64,000 nt of DNA from Fluviibacter sp964498255 (GCA_964498255.1 CAZCGW010000005.1:1-64000), one strand, 5' to 3'; shown: positions 25,859-36,072, counted from the first letter of the stretch. Numbers and translations: made by a program. Notes: generated from the sequence alone by a model not told the origin.

Positions 25859-27328
25859 ATGGTTTGGGCTTTCGCCACTGATTCCGCCTGGATTTACCTC
25901 TTCCATCCGCTAATCGTATTGCTTTTTGCTTTACGCATTATCTGGGTACGCCGGCCGCCAGGCGTGGCTATGGCGTGGATTCTGATTGTAACGATCATGC
26001 CGATTGTAGGGATTAGTGCTTACCTTTTAATCGGTGAACGCCCCACCGGCCGTGAACGATGTAAGCGCATGCATGAAATTGCCCCCGCTTACATCCGCAT
26101 GACCGAGTTGTTTGATGTTCGCTTTCCAGAAACAACCTGTCATATCAATGACAAGTTTCGTGCGATGGCGGTTCTGGCAGAAAACCACGGCGGCATGCCG
26201 CCGGTACCCGGCAATGCCCTTACACTTTACTCTGACGCCCAGACCATTCTGCACGGCATGATTGCAGACATCGATGCGGCTGAAAGCCGGTGCGATATTG
26301 AGTTTTACATCTGGAACCCGGGCGGCACCGCTGATCTAGTAGGTGAGGCACTTATTCGTGCCGCGGCCAGAGGTATCGCCTGCCGGGTATTGCTCGATGA
26401 ACTTGGCAGCAGCACGTTCTTCAAGAGTGACTGGCCCAAACGACTTCAGGCGGGCGGCGTTAAACTCGTCAAAGCCTGTGCCATTCATCCGCTGCGCTTA
26501 CAGTTTGGCCGAGCTGATCTACGCCTGCACCGCAAAATCGTGGCGATCGACCAGCATATTGCCTGGACAGGCAGCCTGAATCTGGTTGACCCGGCATTCT
26601 TTAAACAGGATGCCGGTGTAGGTGAGTGGGTCGACGCCATGACGCGCGTTGTCGGCCCTAGCGCAGTAGCACTCACGACTATTTTCGAGGGCGACTGGGC
26701 CATTGAAAGCGGCAACATCGGTGGCTTTACCGAGTTTCTAGATCATATGCGCGCCACCCCCATTCCCCCACCCTCAGGCGACTTGAATGTACAAGTCGTT
26801 CCAACTGGGCCGAGTTACAAAGCCGCCAACATGTCTCACATGTTGCTGAGCGCAGTGCTCGATGCGCGGAAGGAAGTGGTTCTAACAACGCCTTACTTTG
26901 TTCCGGATGAAGCACTCTTTCAGGCACTGCAAACTGCGGCCTGCCGCGGCGTTGATGTCACACTCATCGTACCGCAGCGCGTGGATTCAACGCTGGTGCG
27001 TTATGCCAGTCGTAGCTATATGGCAGACCTGTTAACTGCTGGCGTTAAGATCCAGCAATTCACGGGGGGTCTGCTCCATACCAAGAGCTTGGTGGTTGAT
27101 CGTGAGTTCACCATTTTCGGCTCCGTCAATCTGGATATGCGCAGCCTGCGTCTGAACTACGAAATTACCCTGATGATCTACGATGCTGGCTTCAGCCAAC
27201 AGGTGCGTGCATTGCAAGATCAGTATCTGGCACGTTCCATCCCGATTGATCCTGCTGCCTGGTCTGCGCGCCCGTTAAGCGAACGCTTAAAAGAAAACGC
27301 CGCTCAATTAATGGCGCCCCTACTCTAA
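25859..27328 (+). CDS. cls: cardiolipin synthase (phospholipase D family)
   Basis: 489 residues with two N-terminal membrane helices (within residues 10-62) and two PLD catalytic motifs. These are HRKIVAIDQHIAWTGSLN near 224 and HTKSLVVDREFTIFGSVNLD near 406, each an HxK(x)4D form. It makes cardiolipin from phosphatidylglycerol at the inner membrane. Length is typical for ClsA. The upstream gap to ccmF is 200 bp. Confidence 0.92.
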   Translation: MVWAFATDSAWIYLFHPLIVLLFALRIIWVRRPPGVAMAWILIVTIMPIVGISAYLLIGERPTGRERCKRMHEIAPAYIRMTELFDVRFPETTCHINDKFRAMAVLAENHGGMPPVPGNALTLYSDAQTILHGMIADIDAAESRCDIEFYIWNPGGTADLVGEALIRAAARGIACRVLLDELGSSTFFKSDWPKRLQAGGVKLVKACAIHPLRLQFGRADLRLHRKIVAIDQHIAWTGSLNLVDPAFFKQDAGVGEWVDAMTRVVGPSAVALTTIFEGDWAIESGNIGGFTEFLDHMRATPIPPPSGDLNVQVVPTGPSYKAANMSHMLLSAVLDARKEVVLTTPYFVPDEALFQALQTAACRGVDVTLIVPQRVDSTLVRYASRSYMADLLTAGVKIQQFTGGLLHTKSLVVDREFTIFGSVNLDMRSLRLNYEITLMIYDAGFSQQVRALQDQYLARSIPIDPAAWSARPLSERLKENAAQLMAPLL

Positions 27329-27341
27329 ACGAAACCCACTC

Positions 27342-28193
27342 ATGCTTAGCTATCGTCACGCATTTCACGCCGGCAACCCTGCCGATGTACTCAAACACCT
27401 GGTCTGGATTCAGGTACTGGATTACTACACCCAGAAAGACAAGCCCTTCATGGTGCTCGATACGCATGCAGGTGCGGGAATGTATCTGGTGGAAAGTGAT
27501 ATGGCTCGTAAAACTGGCGAGTGGTCTACCGGCATCGGGAAACTCTGGGAACAGGCCGACGAGGATTTACCTGAATCGGTAGCGCGCTACCGCCAGGTCG
27601 TTAAAGCGGCGAACGCCAGCCCTGCGCTAAAGCACTACCCCGGTTCCCCTTGGATTTCGGGTTATTGCACACGCCATGCGGACGTACTACGTTTCTTCGA
27701 GCGTCACAGCACCGATGCGCCTTTGCTGGCGCAGGCTTTACGCTTTGTACAAAAGCGCACGCAGATCAATGTGGCCGATGGCCTGGCCGGCCTCAAAGCC
27801 TTAATGCCGCCACCGCAACGTCGTGCTGCTGTTCTGATTGACCCCTCGTACGAAGACAAAACAGACTACGGCAAAGTCGTGGCAGGCCTACGTGATGCGG
27901 TTCAACGCTTCGCCACGGGCACCTATGTGCTCTGGTACCCGATACTCGCCCGCCGTGAAGCTGTGGAACTACCGGATCGCCTGGTGAAGCTGGGGTTGCC
28001 TAGCTGGCTACATGTGACGCTATCGACCCAGCCCCCCGCAAGCGATGGCTTGGGCATGACGGGTAGCGGCCTGTTTGTCGTGAATCCCCCGTGGACATTG
28101 CCACAAACGCTGGAAGAAACTCTGCCCTGGCTTGCCGAAACGCTGGGCGACTCTGGCAATGGAAGCTTTACGCTGGACTGGCAGATTCCTTAA
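27342..28193 (+). CDS. rlmJ: 23S rRNA (adenine-2030 N6) methyltransferase
   Basis: 283 residues beginning MLSYRHAFHAGNPADVLKH, the RlmJ/YhiR signature. SAM motif LDTHAGAGMY is near residue 40. The catalytic tetrapeptide region reads IDPSYE rather than the more usual DPPY(E), a conservative change. It follows cls by 13 bp. Confidence 0.92.
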   Translation: MLSYRHAFHAGNPADVLKHLVWIQVLDYYTQKDKPFMVLDTHAGAGMYLVESDMARKTGEWSTGIGKLWEQADEDLPESVARYRQVVKAANASPALKHYPGSPWISGYCTRHADVLRFFERHSTDAPLLAQALRFVQKRTQINVADGLAGLKALMPPPQRRAAVLIDPSYEDKTDYGKVVAGLRDAVQRFATGTYVLWYPILARREAVELPDRLVKLGLPSWLHVTLSTQPPASDGLGMTGSGLFVVNPPWTLPQTLEETLPWLAETLGDSGNGSFTLDWQIP

Positions 28194-28209
28194 GCTGGCT
28201 AAAACCAGC

Positions 28210-30129
28210 TCAAGATTTTGCGGTTTTAGCTTCTAACGCTTCCCAGCTTTCCAACAGCACGAGCAATTCCTCTTCAATCGCTGCCAGGCGACTGGCAATC
28301 GTCTGCCCGGCAGAGGGATCTGTTGCGAAGATCGTGGGATCGTTCAGTTTTTCAAGCAACGCGGCCTGCTCTGTTTCTAGTGCCTCAATCTGGCCTGGCA
28401 AGGCGTTTAGTGCCTGCTGTTCTTTATAGCTCAGCTTGGCGGCACGCGCGCCTGATGCAAGCGTTGCTTCGGCTGCTTTAGTCGGTGCTTTAACAGCAGC
28501 AGCTTTTTCTGCAGATTTATTCTGCGCCGCATGCCACTCGGCCCAATCGCTATAGCCACCAACGAACTCGCGCCACTGACCATCACCTTCGGCAGCGATC
28601 ACCTGCGTCACCACGTTATCGAGGAAGCTACGATCATGGCTCACCAGGAGCAAGGTCCCCTGGTAATCCTGCAACAGGCTTTCCAACAATTCCAAGGTGT
28701 CGATATCCAGATCGTTAGTCGGCTCATCGAGCACCAGAATGTTGGCAGGACGTGCAAACAGACGCGCCAGCAACAGACGGTTCCGCTCACCACCCGAAAG
28801 TGATTTGACCGGCGAACGCGCACGTTGCGGCGAAAACAGAAAATCCCCCAGATACGTCATCACGTGGGTGCGCTTACCAGCCACTTCGACATAATCCGAA
28901 CCCGGAGAGATAACCTCATGTAAAGGCGCTTCAGGGTCAAGCGCCGTTCGGAACTGATCGAAGTAAGCGACTTGTTGCTTGGTGCCCCGCTTAACGGTGC
29001 CGCTATCCGGTTCGATCTCGCCCAGAATCAGGCGGAGCATGGTGGTCTTGCCCGCACCATTCTGACCAATCAAGCCCACACGATCACCGCGCATAATGCG
29101 ACCACTGAAGTTATCAATGATCTTGCGACCTTCATACGACTTGGACACATTGATCAAATCGGCCACCAAGGCGCCGGAGGTATCGCCCGAATCAACACGC
29201 ATAGCTACCTGACCCTGTTGATTGCGTCGGGCGGCGCGTTCGGCGCGTAGTTGATCCAACCGTTGGACACGGAACACGGCACGAGTCCGACGTGCCTCAA
29301 CGCCCTTACGAATCCAGATCTCTTCCTGCGCTAACAGCTTATCGGCACGTGCCTGTTCCAAGGACTCTTCATGCAAGCGTTGTGCTTTGCGTTCCTGATA
29401 TTTGGCAAAGGAGCCAGGGTAGCTACTGAGTAGACCACGATCCAGTTCAACAATACGCGTTGCCAGACGATCGAGGAAACGACGATCATGTGTAATGAAC
29501 AGCAAAGCCACGTTACGCGCCAGCAATAGGTTTTCTAACCAGTCGATGGCAGCAATATCCAGGTGGTTGGTCGGCTCATCAAGCAGCAACACATCAGGCT
29601 CGCAGACCAGGCCACGGGCCAAAGCCACGCGCTTCTTCTGGCCACCGGATAAATCATCAACAATGGCATCCGGATTCAAATGAAATTCGGCAATTACCCG
29701 TTCTGCCAATGCATTCTGTTGCCAGGCATCGGTTGCTTCCAGTTCATGCTGCAAGCGGGCTAATTCATCCAGTGCATCCGCCCGATCTGCCTCAGGCATA
29801 TCGCCCAGACGGTGCGACAAATCGTGATAGCACGCCAGCAAACGCGATTGCTCACCCAGACCACCTACCACGGCATCAAAAACGCTCGCACCGGGTTCAA
29901 ACTCAGGCTCTTGCGCCACATAGGTAATCCGCAAGTCCGGCGCTTTCCAGACCTGCCCATCATCCAGTGCCCGCAAGCCAGCAATCGCTGCCAGTAAAGA
30001 AGACTTGCCAGTGCCGTTACGACCAATCAGCGCTACGCGCTCGCCGGCATCAATCTGAAAATCCACATGATCAAGCAGCGGCACATCACCATAGGCCAGA
30101 CATCCTGCATTTACTGACAGCAAGGGCAT
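28210..30129 (-). CDS. uup: ABC-F ATPase Uup
   Basis: 639-residue soluble protein with two ABC domains. Walker A are GRNGTGKSS and GQNGAGKTT; signatures are LSGGQKKRV and LSGGERNRL. The inter-domain linker is rich in charged residues (SLEQARADKLLAQEEIWIRK), and a C-terminal coiled-coil tail of Uup type follows (residues ~555-639). Proposed roles are in ribosome function and in suppressing transposon excision. A short hairpin (AGCTGG..CCAGCT, 28193-28210) separates it from convergent rlmJ. Confidence 0.93.
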   Translation of the reverse strand: MPLLSVNAGCLAYGDVPLLDHVDFQIDAGERVALIGRNGTGKSSLLAAIAGLRALDDGQVWKAPDLRITYVAQEPEFEPGASVFDAVVGGLGEQSRLLACYHDLSHRLGDMPEADRADALDELARLQHELEATDAWQQNALAERVIAEFHLNPDAIVDDLSGGQKKRVALARGLVCEPDVLLLDEPTNHLDIAAIDWLENLLLARNVALLFITHDRRFLDRLATRIVELDRGLLSSYPGSFAKYQERKAQRLHEESLEQARADKLLAQEEIWIRKGVEARRTRAVFRVQRLDQLRAERAARRNQQGQVAMRVDSGDTSGALVADLINVSKSYEGRKIIDNFSGRIMRGDRVGLIGQNGAGKTTMLRLILGEIEPDSGTVKRGTKQQVAYFDQFRTALDPEAPLHEVISPGSDYVEVAGKRTHVMTYLGDFLFSPQRARSPVKSLSGGERNRLLLARLFARPANILVLDEPTNDLDIDTLELLESLLQDYQGTLLLVSHDRSFLDNVVTQVIAAEGDGQWREFVGGYSDWAEWHAAQNKSAEKAAAVKAPTKAAEATLASGARAAKLSYKEQQALNALPGQIEALETEQAALLEKLNDPTIFATDPSAGQTIASRLAAIEEELLVLLESWEALEAKTAKS

Positions 30130-30130
30130 A

Positions 30131-30676
30131 TCAATAACCCGTCAAACGTTTAAGATCGGCCAACACCTCGGCGCTATGCCCGGATACAGACACGTCGGTA
30201 TAGATCTTAGCCACACGGCCATCTGGATCAATGAGGTAAGTGTAACGGCGAGGAAATCCGGTAATGCCCAGATTCATCCAGGCGCCATATTGACGCGCAA
30301 AATCACCATTGGCATCAGACAGCAACGAAAAAGGTAAGTGAAACTTCTGAGAAAACGATGCATTGGCTGCTGGCTTATCGGCACTAATCCCAACCAGCAC
30401 CACACCCATCTGCTGAAAGCTTTGCCAATCATCACGGAACTTGCAGGCCTGACGTGTGCAACCCGGCGTATCTGCCTTGGGATAAAAGTACAACACCACC
30501 CAGTGTCCGTGGTAATCAACCAGCTTGTGTTGTACCCCTCGGGTATCTGGAAGATTAAAAACTGGTGCTGGCGCACCCACTTTGGGAAGGCTACCGTCCC
30601 CGGCTTTAGCACTTGCCTGTGATCGCCACAGCCAAACCAGCAGTGCAATAACAACCAGAGTAATGAGATATTTCAT
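30131..30676 (-). CDS. membrane-anchored PrxQ/BCP-type peroxiredoxin
   Basis: 181 residues: an N-terminal hydrophobic anchor (3-17) and an AhpC/TSA domain. The peroxidatic cysteine C73 is in KADTPGCT and a likely resolving cysteine C78 lies five residues later, the atypical 2-Cys PrxQ arrangement. It reduces hydroperoxides, here probably at the periplasmic face given the anchor. It is 2 bp from uup on the same strand. Confidence 0.9.
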   Translation of the reverse strand: MKYLITLVVIALLVWLWRSQASAKAGDGSLPKVGAPAPVFNLPDTRGVQHKLVDYHGHWVVLYFYPKADTPGCTRQACKFRDDWQSFQQMGVVLVGISADKPAANASFSQKFHLPFSLLSDANGDFARQYGAWMNLGITGFPRRYTYLIDPDGRVAKIYTDVSVSGHSAEVLADLKRLTGY

Positions 30677-30705
30677 AAGAGACGGAATCCGCTGAATGGG
30701 CCATT

Positions 30706-30780
30706 TGGCGTCCCCGAGTGGAATCGAACCACTAATCTTCCCTTAGGAGGGGAAAGTTATATCCATTTAACTACGGAGAC
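30706..30780 (-). tRNA. tRNA-Arg (anticodon CCT)
   Basis: Complete cloverleaf on the minus strand. Acceptor GTCTCCG pairs with CGGGGAC, the anticodon loop CTCCTAA gives CCT (codon AGG), the T arm is GTGGTTCGATTCCAC, and CCA is encoded (30706-30708). Confidence 0.95.
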
Positions 30781-30790
30781 CGCAGGCTTA

Positions 30791-30796
30791 ATTATA
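30791..30796 (-). promoter_or_regulatory. -10 box of tRNA-Arg promoter
   Basis: A perfect TATAAT on the minus strand ends 10 nt before the tRNA 5' end; no clear -35 match at the right spacing. Confidence 0.5.
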
Positions 30797-30939
30797 CCGG
30801 CTACAGCACTTTAGACTGGCATCAACGAGAAGCAACGGCACTGTCGTTTGTAGGCTCTCCGATTGCAGGCTATGGTGGCAGCCTGGCAAGACATGCCCTT
30901 CTATTCTGCCAACTACAGCTGTTCCCCCACAAGCCGTCG

Positions 30940-32472
30940 CTAGTGAGACGTCGACGGATCGATAGTCCTCGTAGGTTTAGGCACTAACCATATAACGAAC
31001 GCTGAAAAAATCAGTGTCAGCGATACCACTAACATCAGTTCATTAGTGGCAAGCATGACGCTTTGCTCGGTGACAATCCGTTCTAAGACGGCCAGTGCCT
31101 GCGCATCCGTCATACCCTGCTCGATCAACTGGTTGTAGGTCATACGCGCGGGATCAATTACTCCCACCAGCTCAGCCCGGTTACGGGTGATTTCGTCTTC
31201 CCAATAGGTGGTAACCATCGATGTTGCTACGGCACCGGCCAGGGTACGCATGAAATTCATAAGCCCTGCGGCCGAATTAGTTTCTGCCTCATCGACACTT
31301 CCCAATGCAGCAGCGGTAGACGGAATGAAGAAGAACGGCATACCGAGACCCAGTAGCATCAACGGCAGCGCAATATCCCAATAGCTCATATCCGTCGTGG
31401 CTACCGCACGATACATGGTGATGAAACCGAGCCAGAGCACCCCAAAGAAGACGAGTTTGCGCGGGTCCATCTTCATAGACATGGCAGCTACTGCAGGTGC
31501 GGTAAAAAATGCGGTAATGCCGATCCAGGCTGTTGTCATCCCTGCATCGGTAGCGGTGTACGCCATAAAACTCTGAAGCCACAGTGGCGTGAGCACATTC
31601 GCCGCAAAGAAACCGGCAAAGGTTAATGACACAGTTAACACTGCCGCGGTAAAGCCCCGGTGCCTGAACACGCGTAAATCAACAATCGGGTGCTCTTCCG
31701 TAAACTCCCAAATCAGAAAGGCAATAAATCCGATCACTGCAACAACGGCCAACAGACTAATGATAGGCGACGAGAACCAATCCAGATTCTTGCCCTCATC
31801 CAGCATGATCTGCAATGCGCCGACCCAGACAATCAGTAGTACAAATCCAACCACATCGATTGGGTTACGAATAATCTTGGTTTCATAGCGGCGCAGAATC
31901 TTCCAACAGATATATGCGCAGGCACCTGCTATAGGTAGGTTGATTAGAAAGATCCACGGCCAGGAGTAGTTGTCACAAATCCAACCGCCGAGAATAGGTC
32001 CTAAAACCGGGCCTACCAGCGTGGTCATTGCCCAAATACCGGTTGCAGCACCGGCCTTCTCCTTCGGAAAGATTCTCAAGAGCAAGGTTTGCGACAGAGG
32101 CATGAGCGGTCCACCTGCCATACCCTGCAATATCCGAGCAAAGACCAGAAACCCTAACGACGATGACAGGCCAGCCAATCCTGAGAAAATGCCGAAAGCC
32201 GCCATGGCAATAACAAACACTTTGACGGAGCCGTAGCGCTGCGTAAACCAACCGGTTAACGGCACGGTAATCGCTTCTGCCACAGCGTACGAGGTAATGA
32301 CCCAGGTGCCCTGTGTAGGGGTTACAGCCAGCCCTCCGGCAATAGTGAGCACCGAGACATTGGCAATTGTCATGTCCAGGATGGCAATCAGATTGGCCAT
32401 CGACAGGAACATGGCGGCAGCCCACAGCTGCCAGCCGCTGAGCGGCTGAAGTGCTTTATCTGTAGCGGACAT
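30940..32472 (-). CDS. emrB: EmrB/QacA-type MFS multidrug exporter (DHA2)
   Basis: 510 residues, about 14 membrane helices. The N terminus carries the DHA2 signature (NLIAILDMTIANVSVLTIAGG), followed by GTWVITSYAVAEAITVPLTG and LGPILGGWICDNYSWPWIF. It pumps drugs or toxic compounds with EmrA and an outer-membrane factor. It is the last gene of an overlapping operon; its ATG overlaps the emrA stop by one base. Confidence 0.92.
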   Translation of the reverse strand: MSATDKALQPLSGWQLWAAAMFLSMANLIAILDMTIANVSVLTIAGGLAVTPTQGTWVITSYAVAEAITVPLTGWFTQRYGSVKVFVIAMAAFGIFSGLAGLSSSLGFLVFARILQGMAGGPLMPLSQTLLLRIFPKEKAGAATGIWAMTTLVGPVLGPILGGWICDNYSWPWIFLINLPIAGACAYICWKILRRYETKIIRNPIDVVGFVLLIVWVGALQIMLDEGKNLDWFSSPIISLLAVVAVIGFIAFLIWEFTEEHPIVDLRVFRHRGFTAAVLTVSLTFAGFFAANVLTPLWLQSFMAYTATDAGMTTAWIGITAFFTAPAVAAMSMKMDPRKLVFFGVLWLGFITMYRAVATTDMSYWDIALPLMLLGLGMPFFFIPSTAAALGSVDEAETNSAAGLMNFMRTLAGAVATSMVTTYWEDEITRNRAELVGVIDPARMTYNQLIEQGMTDAQALAVLERIVTEQSVMLATNELMLVVSLTLIFSAFVIWLVPKPTRTIDPSTSH

Positions 32473-33326
32473 TAGTCACTACGCGTATCAACTCGCACCT
32501 GCATCGAAACGCCGACGCTGAGTGGATTGGCGATTAACTCTTCCTGTTGCAGACGAATGCGCACAGGTACGCGCTGCACAACCTTGATCCAGTTACCCGT
32601 AGCATTCTGGGCAGGGATTGTTGCGAAAGCCGCTCCCGTGCCACCTGAAAACCCATCAACCACACCCTGGTACACCACACGACTGCCGTAAAGATCCGAC
32701 ATTAAACGAACCTTCTGCCCCAGGTGGATCTTTTCCAGTTCACTTTCTTTAAAGTTCGCATCCACATGCAGCTTATGTAACGGCACGATCACCATGAGTG
32801 GTGTACCTGCACGCACGCGTTGACCAATCTGTACCTGTCGCTTGGCAACCACCCCATCAATCGGCGATTTAATCGTCGTGCGCTCCAGATTGAGTTCTGC
32901 CTCACGGAAATTGGCGGTTGCCTGAGCCAAGTCATTCTCTGAACGGGTTAACTCTTCAGCCGATACAGAACCCGAACCCGCCAGTGCTTTACGTCGGTCA
33001 AATTCAATTTTGGCACGATCGTAATTCGCCTTGGCTTTGTCATAGCTTACCTGCATATCGCGCGGATCAATCTCCACCAATACATCACCCGCCTTAACGC
33101 TATTCGTGTCGACCACATTGACCACTTTAATGGTGCCATCTACTTCTGGTGTTACTTGAGCGATTTCGGTGGCTGTATAGGCGTTATCGGTACTGACATA
33201 GCGAGAACCATAGAACCCCCAGTACAACCCGAAAACCAGCGCGCAGGCAGCAACGACACTACCCAACACCATGAACGCTTTCTTGCGCTCCGCGAGTTGT
33301 TTCACGATTTGTTGTTTACGACTCAT
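32472..33326 (-). CDS. emrA: EmrA-like periplasmic adaptor (HlyD family)
   Basis: 284 residues. A membrane anchor (17-37) is followed by STDNAYTATEIAQVTPEVDGTI (barrel-sandwich start), a short coiled hairpin (~75-150) and PIDGVVAKRQVQIGQRVRAG. It is markedly shorter than enterobacterial EmrA (~390 aa), so the hairpin reaching the outer-membrane channel is short. The ATG overlaps the end of the outer-membrane factor gene by 4 bp. Confidence 0.9.
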   Translation of the reverse strand: MSRKQQIVKQLAERKKAFMVLGSVVAACALVFGLYWGFYGSRYVSTDNAYTATEIAQVTPEVDGTIKVVNVVDTNSVKAGDVLVEIDPRDMQVSYDKAKANYDRAKIEFDRRKALAGSGSVSAEELTRSENDLAQATANFREAELNLERTTIKSPIDGVVAKRQVQIGQRVRAGTPLMVIVPLHKLHVDANFKESELEKIHLGQKVRLMSDLYGSRVVYQGVVDGFSGGTGAAFATIPAQNATGNWIKVVQRVPVRIRLQQEELIANPLSVGVSMQVRVDTRSD

Positions 33327-34804
33327 TGGGGAAATTCCTCGCTCGTTTTATCTTGCTGAAGCACAGCAGAAGGATCAACCTGATAACCACCGCCCAAGGC
33401 TTTGGTCAGGGCCACATCCAAAATGAAGGCACGAGTGCGCACATCGGTCTGCACACGCCAGCTGGTGAGCAACTCATCTTCAGCTACCAGCACATCCAGG
33501 TAATTGGCCAGACCACCCTTATAACGATTGGCGGCGACGGTTAAACCGCGGCTTTGCGCAGCTACACTCTGATCAGCCAGACGTACCTGCTTTTGTAATT
33601 GCTTCAAACCGGCTGCCACATCGGCCACTTCGTTCAATGCCTGAATGAGTGTCTTCTCGTAGTTGGCCACATTCTCATCATATTCAGCTCGCGCCACCTT
33701 GAGATCTGCCCGCAATTTACCGCCCAGGAAGAGCGGCAGGTAAATAGCCGGGCCGGCATTACTCATATAAGACCCGGACTCAACGAGCTTGTTGATACCC
33801 AATGACTGTGCACCAATAAATGCAATGACGTTTACATTCGGATAGAAAGCGGCCTTTCGTTGCTCAATACGACTCTGCGAGGATTCTGCCTGCCATCGAG
33901 TTGCAACAATATCGGGTCGACGCCCAACCAAGTTGATACCGAGATCGGGGGGTAATGCGTAATTTGCCTGAATCAGATTATTCGGCGGCTTAATTTGCTG
34001 CCCCCGGTCTGGGCCTGCGCCAACCAGTGCGGCAATACGATTGCGGGTCTCGGTAATGCGCACATCAATCTGTACAAGATCATTTTCTGCGAGGCTCTTT
34101 TTGCCTTCAGCCTGACTTACTGCGCCCATATTTTCCAAGCCCTGCTTCTGGCGTTCGGCAAACAGTACCCAGGTTTTATTACGTATATCCAATGCTTTTT
34201 CAGCGGTAGCGCGATCAGCAATCAATCGCGCCAGATCGGCGTAGCTACGGGCGATCGATGTAGTAAGTATTAATCGTGCCTGAGCAACTTCGGCACTTCG
34301 CACTTGGCTTTCGGCCACGGCAGCGGCTAATGCAGCTCGGTTTTTACCCCAGAAATCAATTTCCCAATTGAAATTAAGGGTTGCCTGACCATACGAATAC
34401 CAGCCTTGCGGCGTATACGGTGCCGGCACAATGTAATTGGTACTGGCTTCCTGACCAAAAGCGGTGGCATTAACGCCAAGCTGCGGATAAAGAATTGAAC
34501 CTACCGCTTGTGATTGCGCCTCTGACCGACGCAAGCGTGCTTGTGCTGCTTTGAGATCGGGGGCATCAGCCAAACCTTCTTCGATCAGCTGATTAAGCTG
34601 CGGGTCGTTGTATTTTTCCCACCAGCGATCGTTAGGCCAATTGGCTTCTGGCGCCCGAAAGGTCTGTGTACTCTTAAAAGCCTCTGGCGCCTTGGCATCG
34701 GCAACCGGGCCGAGCGCAGTCATGGGTGCGCAGGCGGTTAACACCATGGCGATTACACCACCACAGAAAGCCCACCCTAAATGCTTATTCAATAAGTGCT
34801 TCAT
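33323..34804 (-). CDS. NodT-family outer-membrane efflux lipoprotein
   Basis: 493 residues from the ATG at 34804. A lipoprotein signal ends in VLTAC, followed by two OMF repeats (QLNQLIEEGLADAPDLKAAQ; DLGINLVGRRPDIVATRWQAE). It forms the TolC-like exit duct for EmrAB. The start codon overlaps the ackA stop (TAATG), so translation is probably coupled. A GTG-type upstream start would add six residues and run into ackA. Confidence 0.92.
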   Translation of the reverse strand: MKHLLNKHLGWAFCGGVIAMVLTACAPMTALGPVADAKAPEAFKSTQTFRAPEANWPNDRWWEKYNDPQLNQLIEEGLADAPDLKAAQARLRRSEAQSQAVGSILYPQLGVNATAFGQEASTNYIVPAPYTPQGWYSYGQATLNFNWEIDFWGKNRAALAAAVAESQVRSAEVAQARLILTTSIARSYADLARLIADRATAEKALDIRNKTWVLFAERQKQGLENMGAVSQAEGKKSLAENDLVQIDVRITETRNRIAALVGAGPDRGQQIKPPNNLIQANYALPPDLGINLVGRRPDIVATRWQAESSQSRIEQRKAAFYPNVNVIAFIGAQSLGINKLVESGSYMSNAGPAIYLPLFLGGKLRADLKVARAEYDENVANYEKTLIQALNEVADVAAGLKQLQKQVRLADQSVAAQSRGLTVAANRYKGGLANYLDVLVAEDELLTSWRVQTDVRTRAFILDVALTKALGGGYQVDPSAVLQQDKTSEEFPQ

Positions 34805-36003
34805 TAGCCGCCTGACGCACACAACTTCCAGGTGTCGCGCGCGATCACCGATTCTTCGTCTGTTGGAATGACCCAGATTTCGACCTTGCTTTCGTCCGTA
34901 GAAATGCGGCGCGCTTCTTGGCTCTGGCTTTCGTTTAGCGCCGGATCAATGGCTACACCTGCCCAGCTCAACGCAGCACAGGCTTTTGCACGAATAAGCG
35001 GCGAACGCTCACCAATACCGGCCGTAAACACAATGCCATCCAGACCCTGAATCGAAGCCATAGCGGTACCGGTTTGTTGCGCCAGCATGTAGACAAAGAG
35101 ATCCATGGCCAATTGAGCCTGTGTGTCCGTGCTGGATTCCAGATCCCGCATATCGTTGGAGATACCCGAAACACCCAGCAGACCAGATTCTTTGATCAGT
35201 AGCTTTTCAATGGCAGCCGACGTCATCTTATACTGATCCATCAGATAAAGCGGAATCATCGGGTCAAGTGAGCCGCAACGCGTACCCATCATCAGCCCAT
35301 CCAGCGGCGAAAAACCCATGGAGGTATAGGCACTCTGACTATTCACCAGACCACAAAGGCTGGCACCGCTGCCCAGATGCATTACCACTGTTTTGCCTGT
35401 AGCCAAACGTGGCGACAACTTGGGCAGCTGCGTGCTGATGTAGTCGTACGATAGGCCATGAAAGCCCCAGCGCCTGATACCCTTATCGCGATAGCTCAAC
35501 GGCAATGCATAGAGATCCGCGACTTCTGATTTTGTCCGGTGGAATGCAGAATCGAAGCAGGCTACCTGTTTCAAATCCGGATGGCTTGCCCGCAGCAAAC
35601 GAATCGACTCGATTTCAGCGGGCTGATGACTGGGCACGATAGGCACGTAGTGATCCAGTACATCCAACACGGCATCGTCTACGATCACGGAATGCGGATA
35701 CTCTGTACCGCCCAGCACCACGCGGTGCCCTACCGCCGCTAACTTATAGTCCTTGGCTTCCGCCTTCACATACTCAAGAATGATTTCTACGGCTTCTGCA
35801 CGTCGTTGTGGTTGATCCCACTGTCGCTCATTCAGTGTATTGCCCTGTGCATCTTTTGACTTAAAACGAGGCTGGGTCAGCAAGCCCTCAATCTGTCCAC
35901 CAAACAGCAATTCAGGTGCGCCATTTGCTGCCTTATATAGCGAGAACTTCACACTGGAAGACCCTGCATTCAAACAAAGCAATGCGGGTAGAGGTTGATT
36001 CAT
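34804..36003 (-). CDS. ackA: acetate kinase
   Basis: 399 residues with the ASKHA phosphate motif LNAGSSSVKFSLY (11-23), VVMHLGSGASLC, and MGFSPLDGLMMGTRCGSLDP. It interconverts acetate + ATP with acetyl phosphate + ADP. A phosphotransacetylase gene, the normal partner, is not in the window. It is instead the first gene of an overlapping operon with an outer-membrane factor, emrA and emrB. Confidence 0.96.
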   Translation of the reverse strand: MNQPLPALLCLNAGSSSVKFSLYKAANGAPELLFGGQIEGLLTQPRFKSKDAQGNTLNERQWDQPQRRAEAVEIILEYVKAEAKDYKLAAVGHRVVLGGTEYPHSVIVDDAVLDVLDHYVPIVPSHQPAEIESIRLLRASHPDLKQVACFDSAFHRTKSEVADLYALPLSYRDKGIRRWGFHGLSYDYISTQLPKLSPRLATGKTVVMHLGSGASLCGLVNSQSAYTSMGFSPLDGLMMGTRCGSLDPMIPLYLMDQYKMTSAAIEKLLIKESGLLGVSGISNDMRDLESSTDTQAQLAMDLFVYMLAQQTGTAMASIQGLDGIVFTAGIGERSPLIRAKACAALSWAGVAIDPALNESQSQEARRISTDESKVEIWVIPTDEESVIARDTWKLCASGG

Positions 36004-36072
36004 GATGCTATCCGTTCAAGATAAATTCGTAGTCTGACTCAGGCAGATCTCAAAACGATGACAATGCGTGGA

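Noticed and set aside
28193..28210. AGCTGG/CCAGCT hairpin between rlmJ and uup as a bidirectional terminator
   Set aside because: The stem is only 6 bp and neither side has a continuous T tract, so I do not call it.
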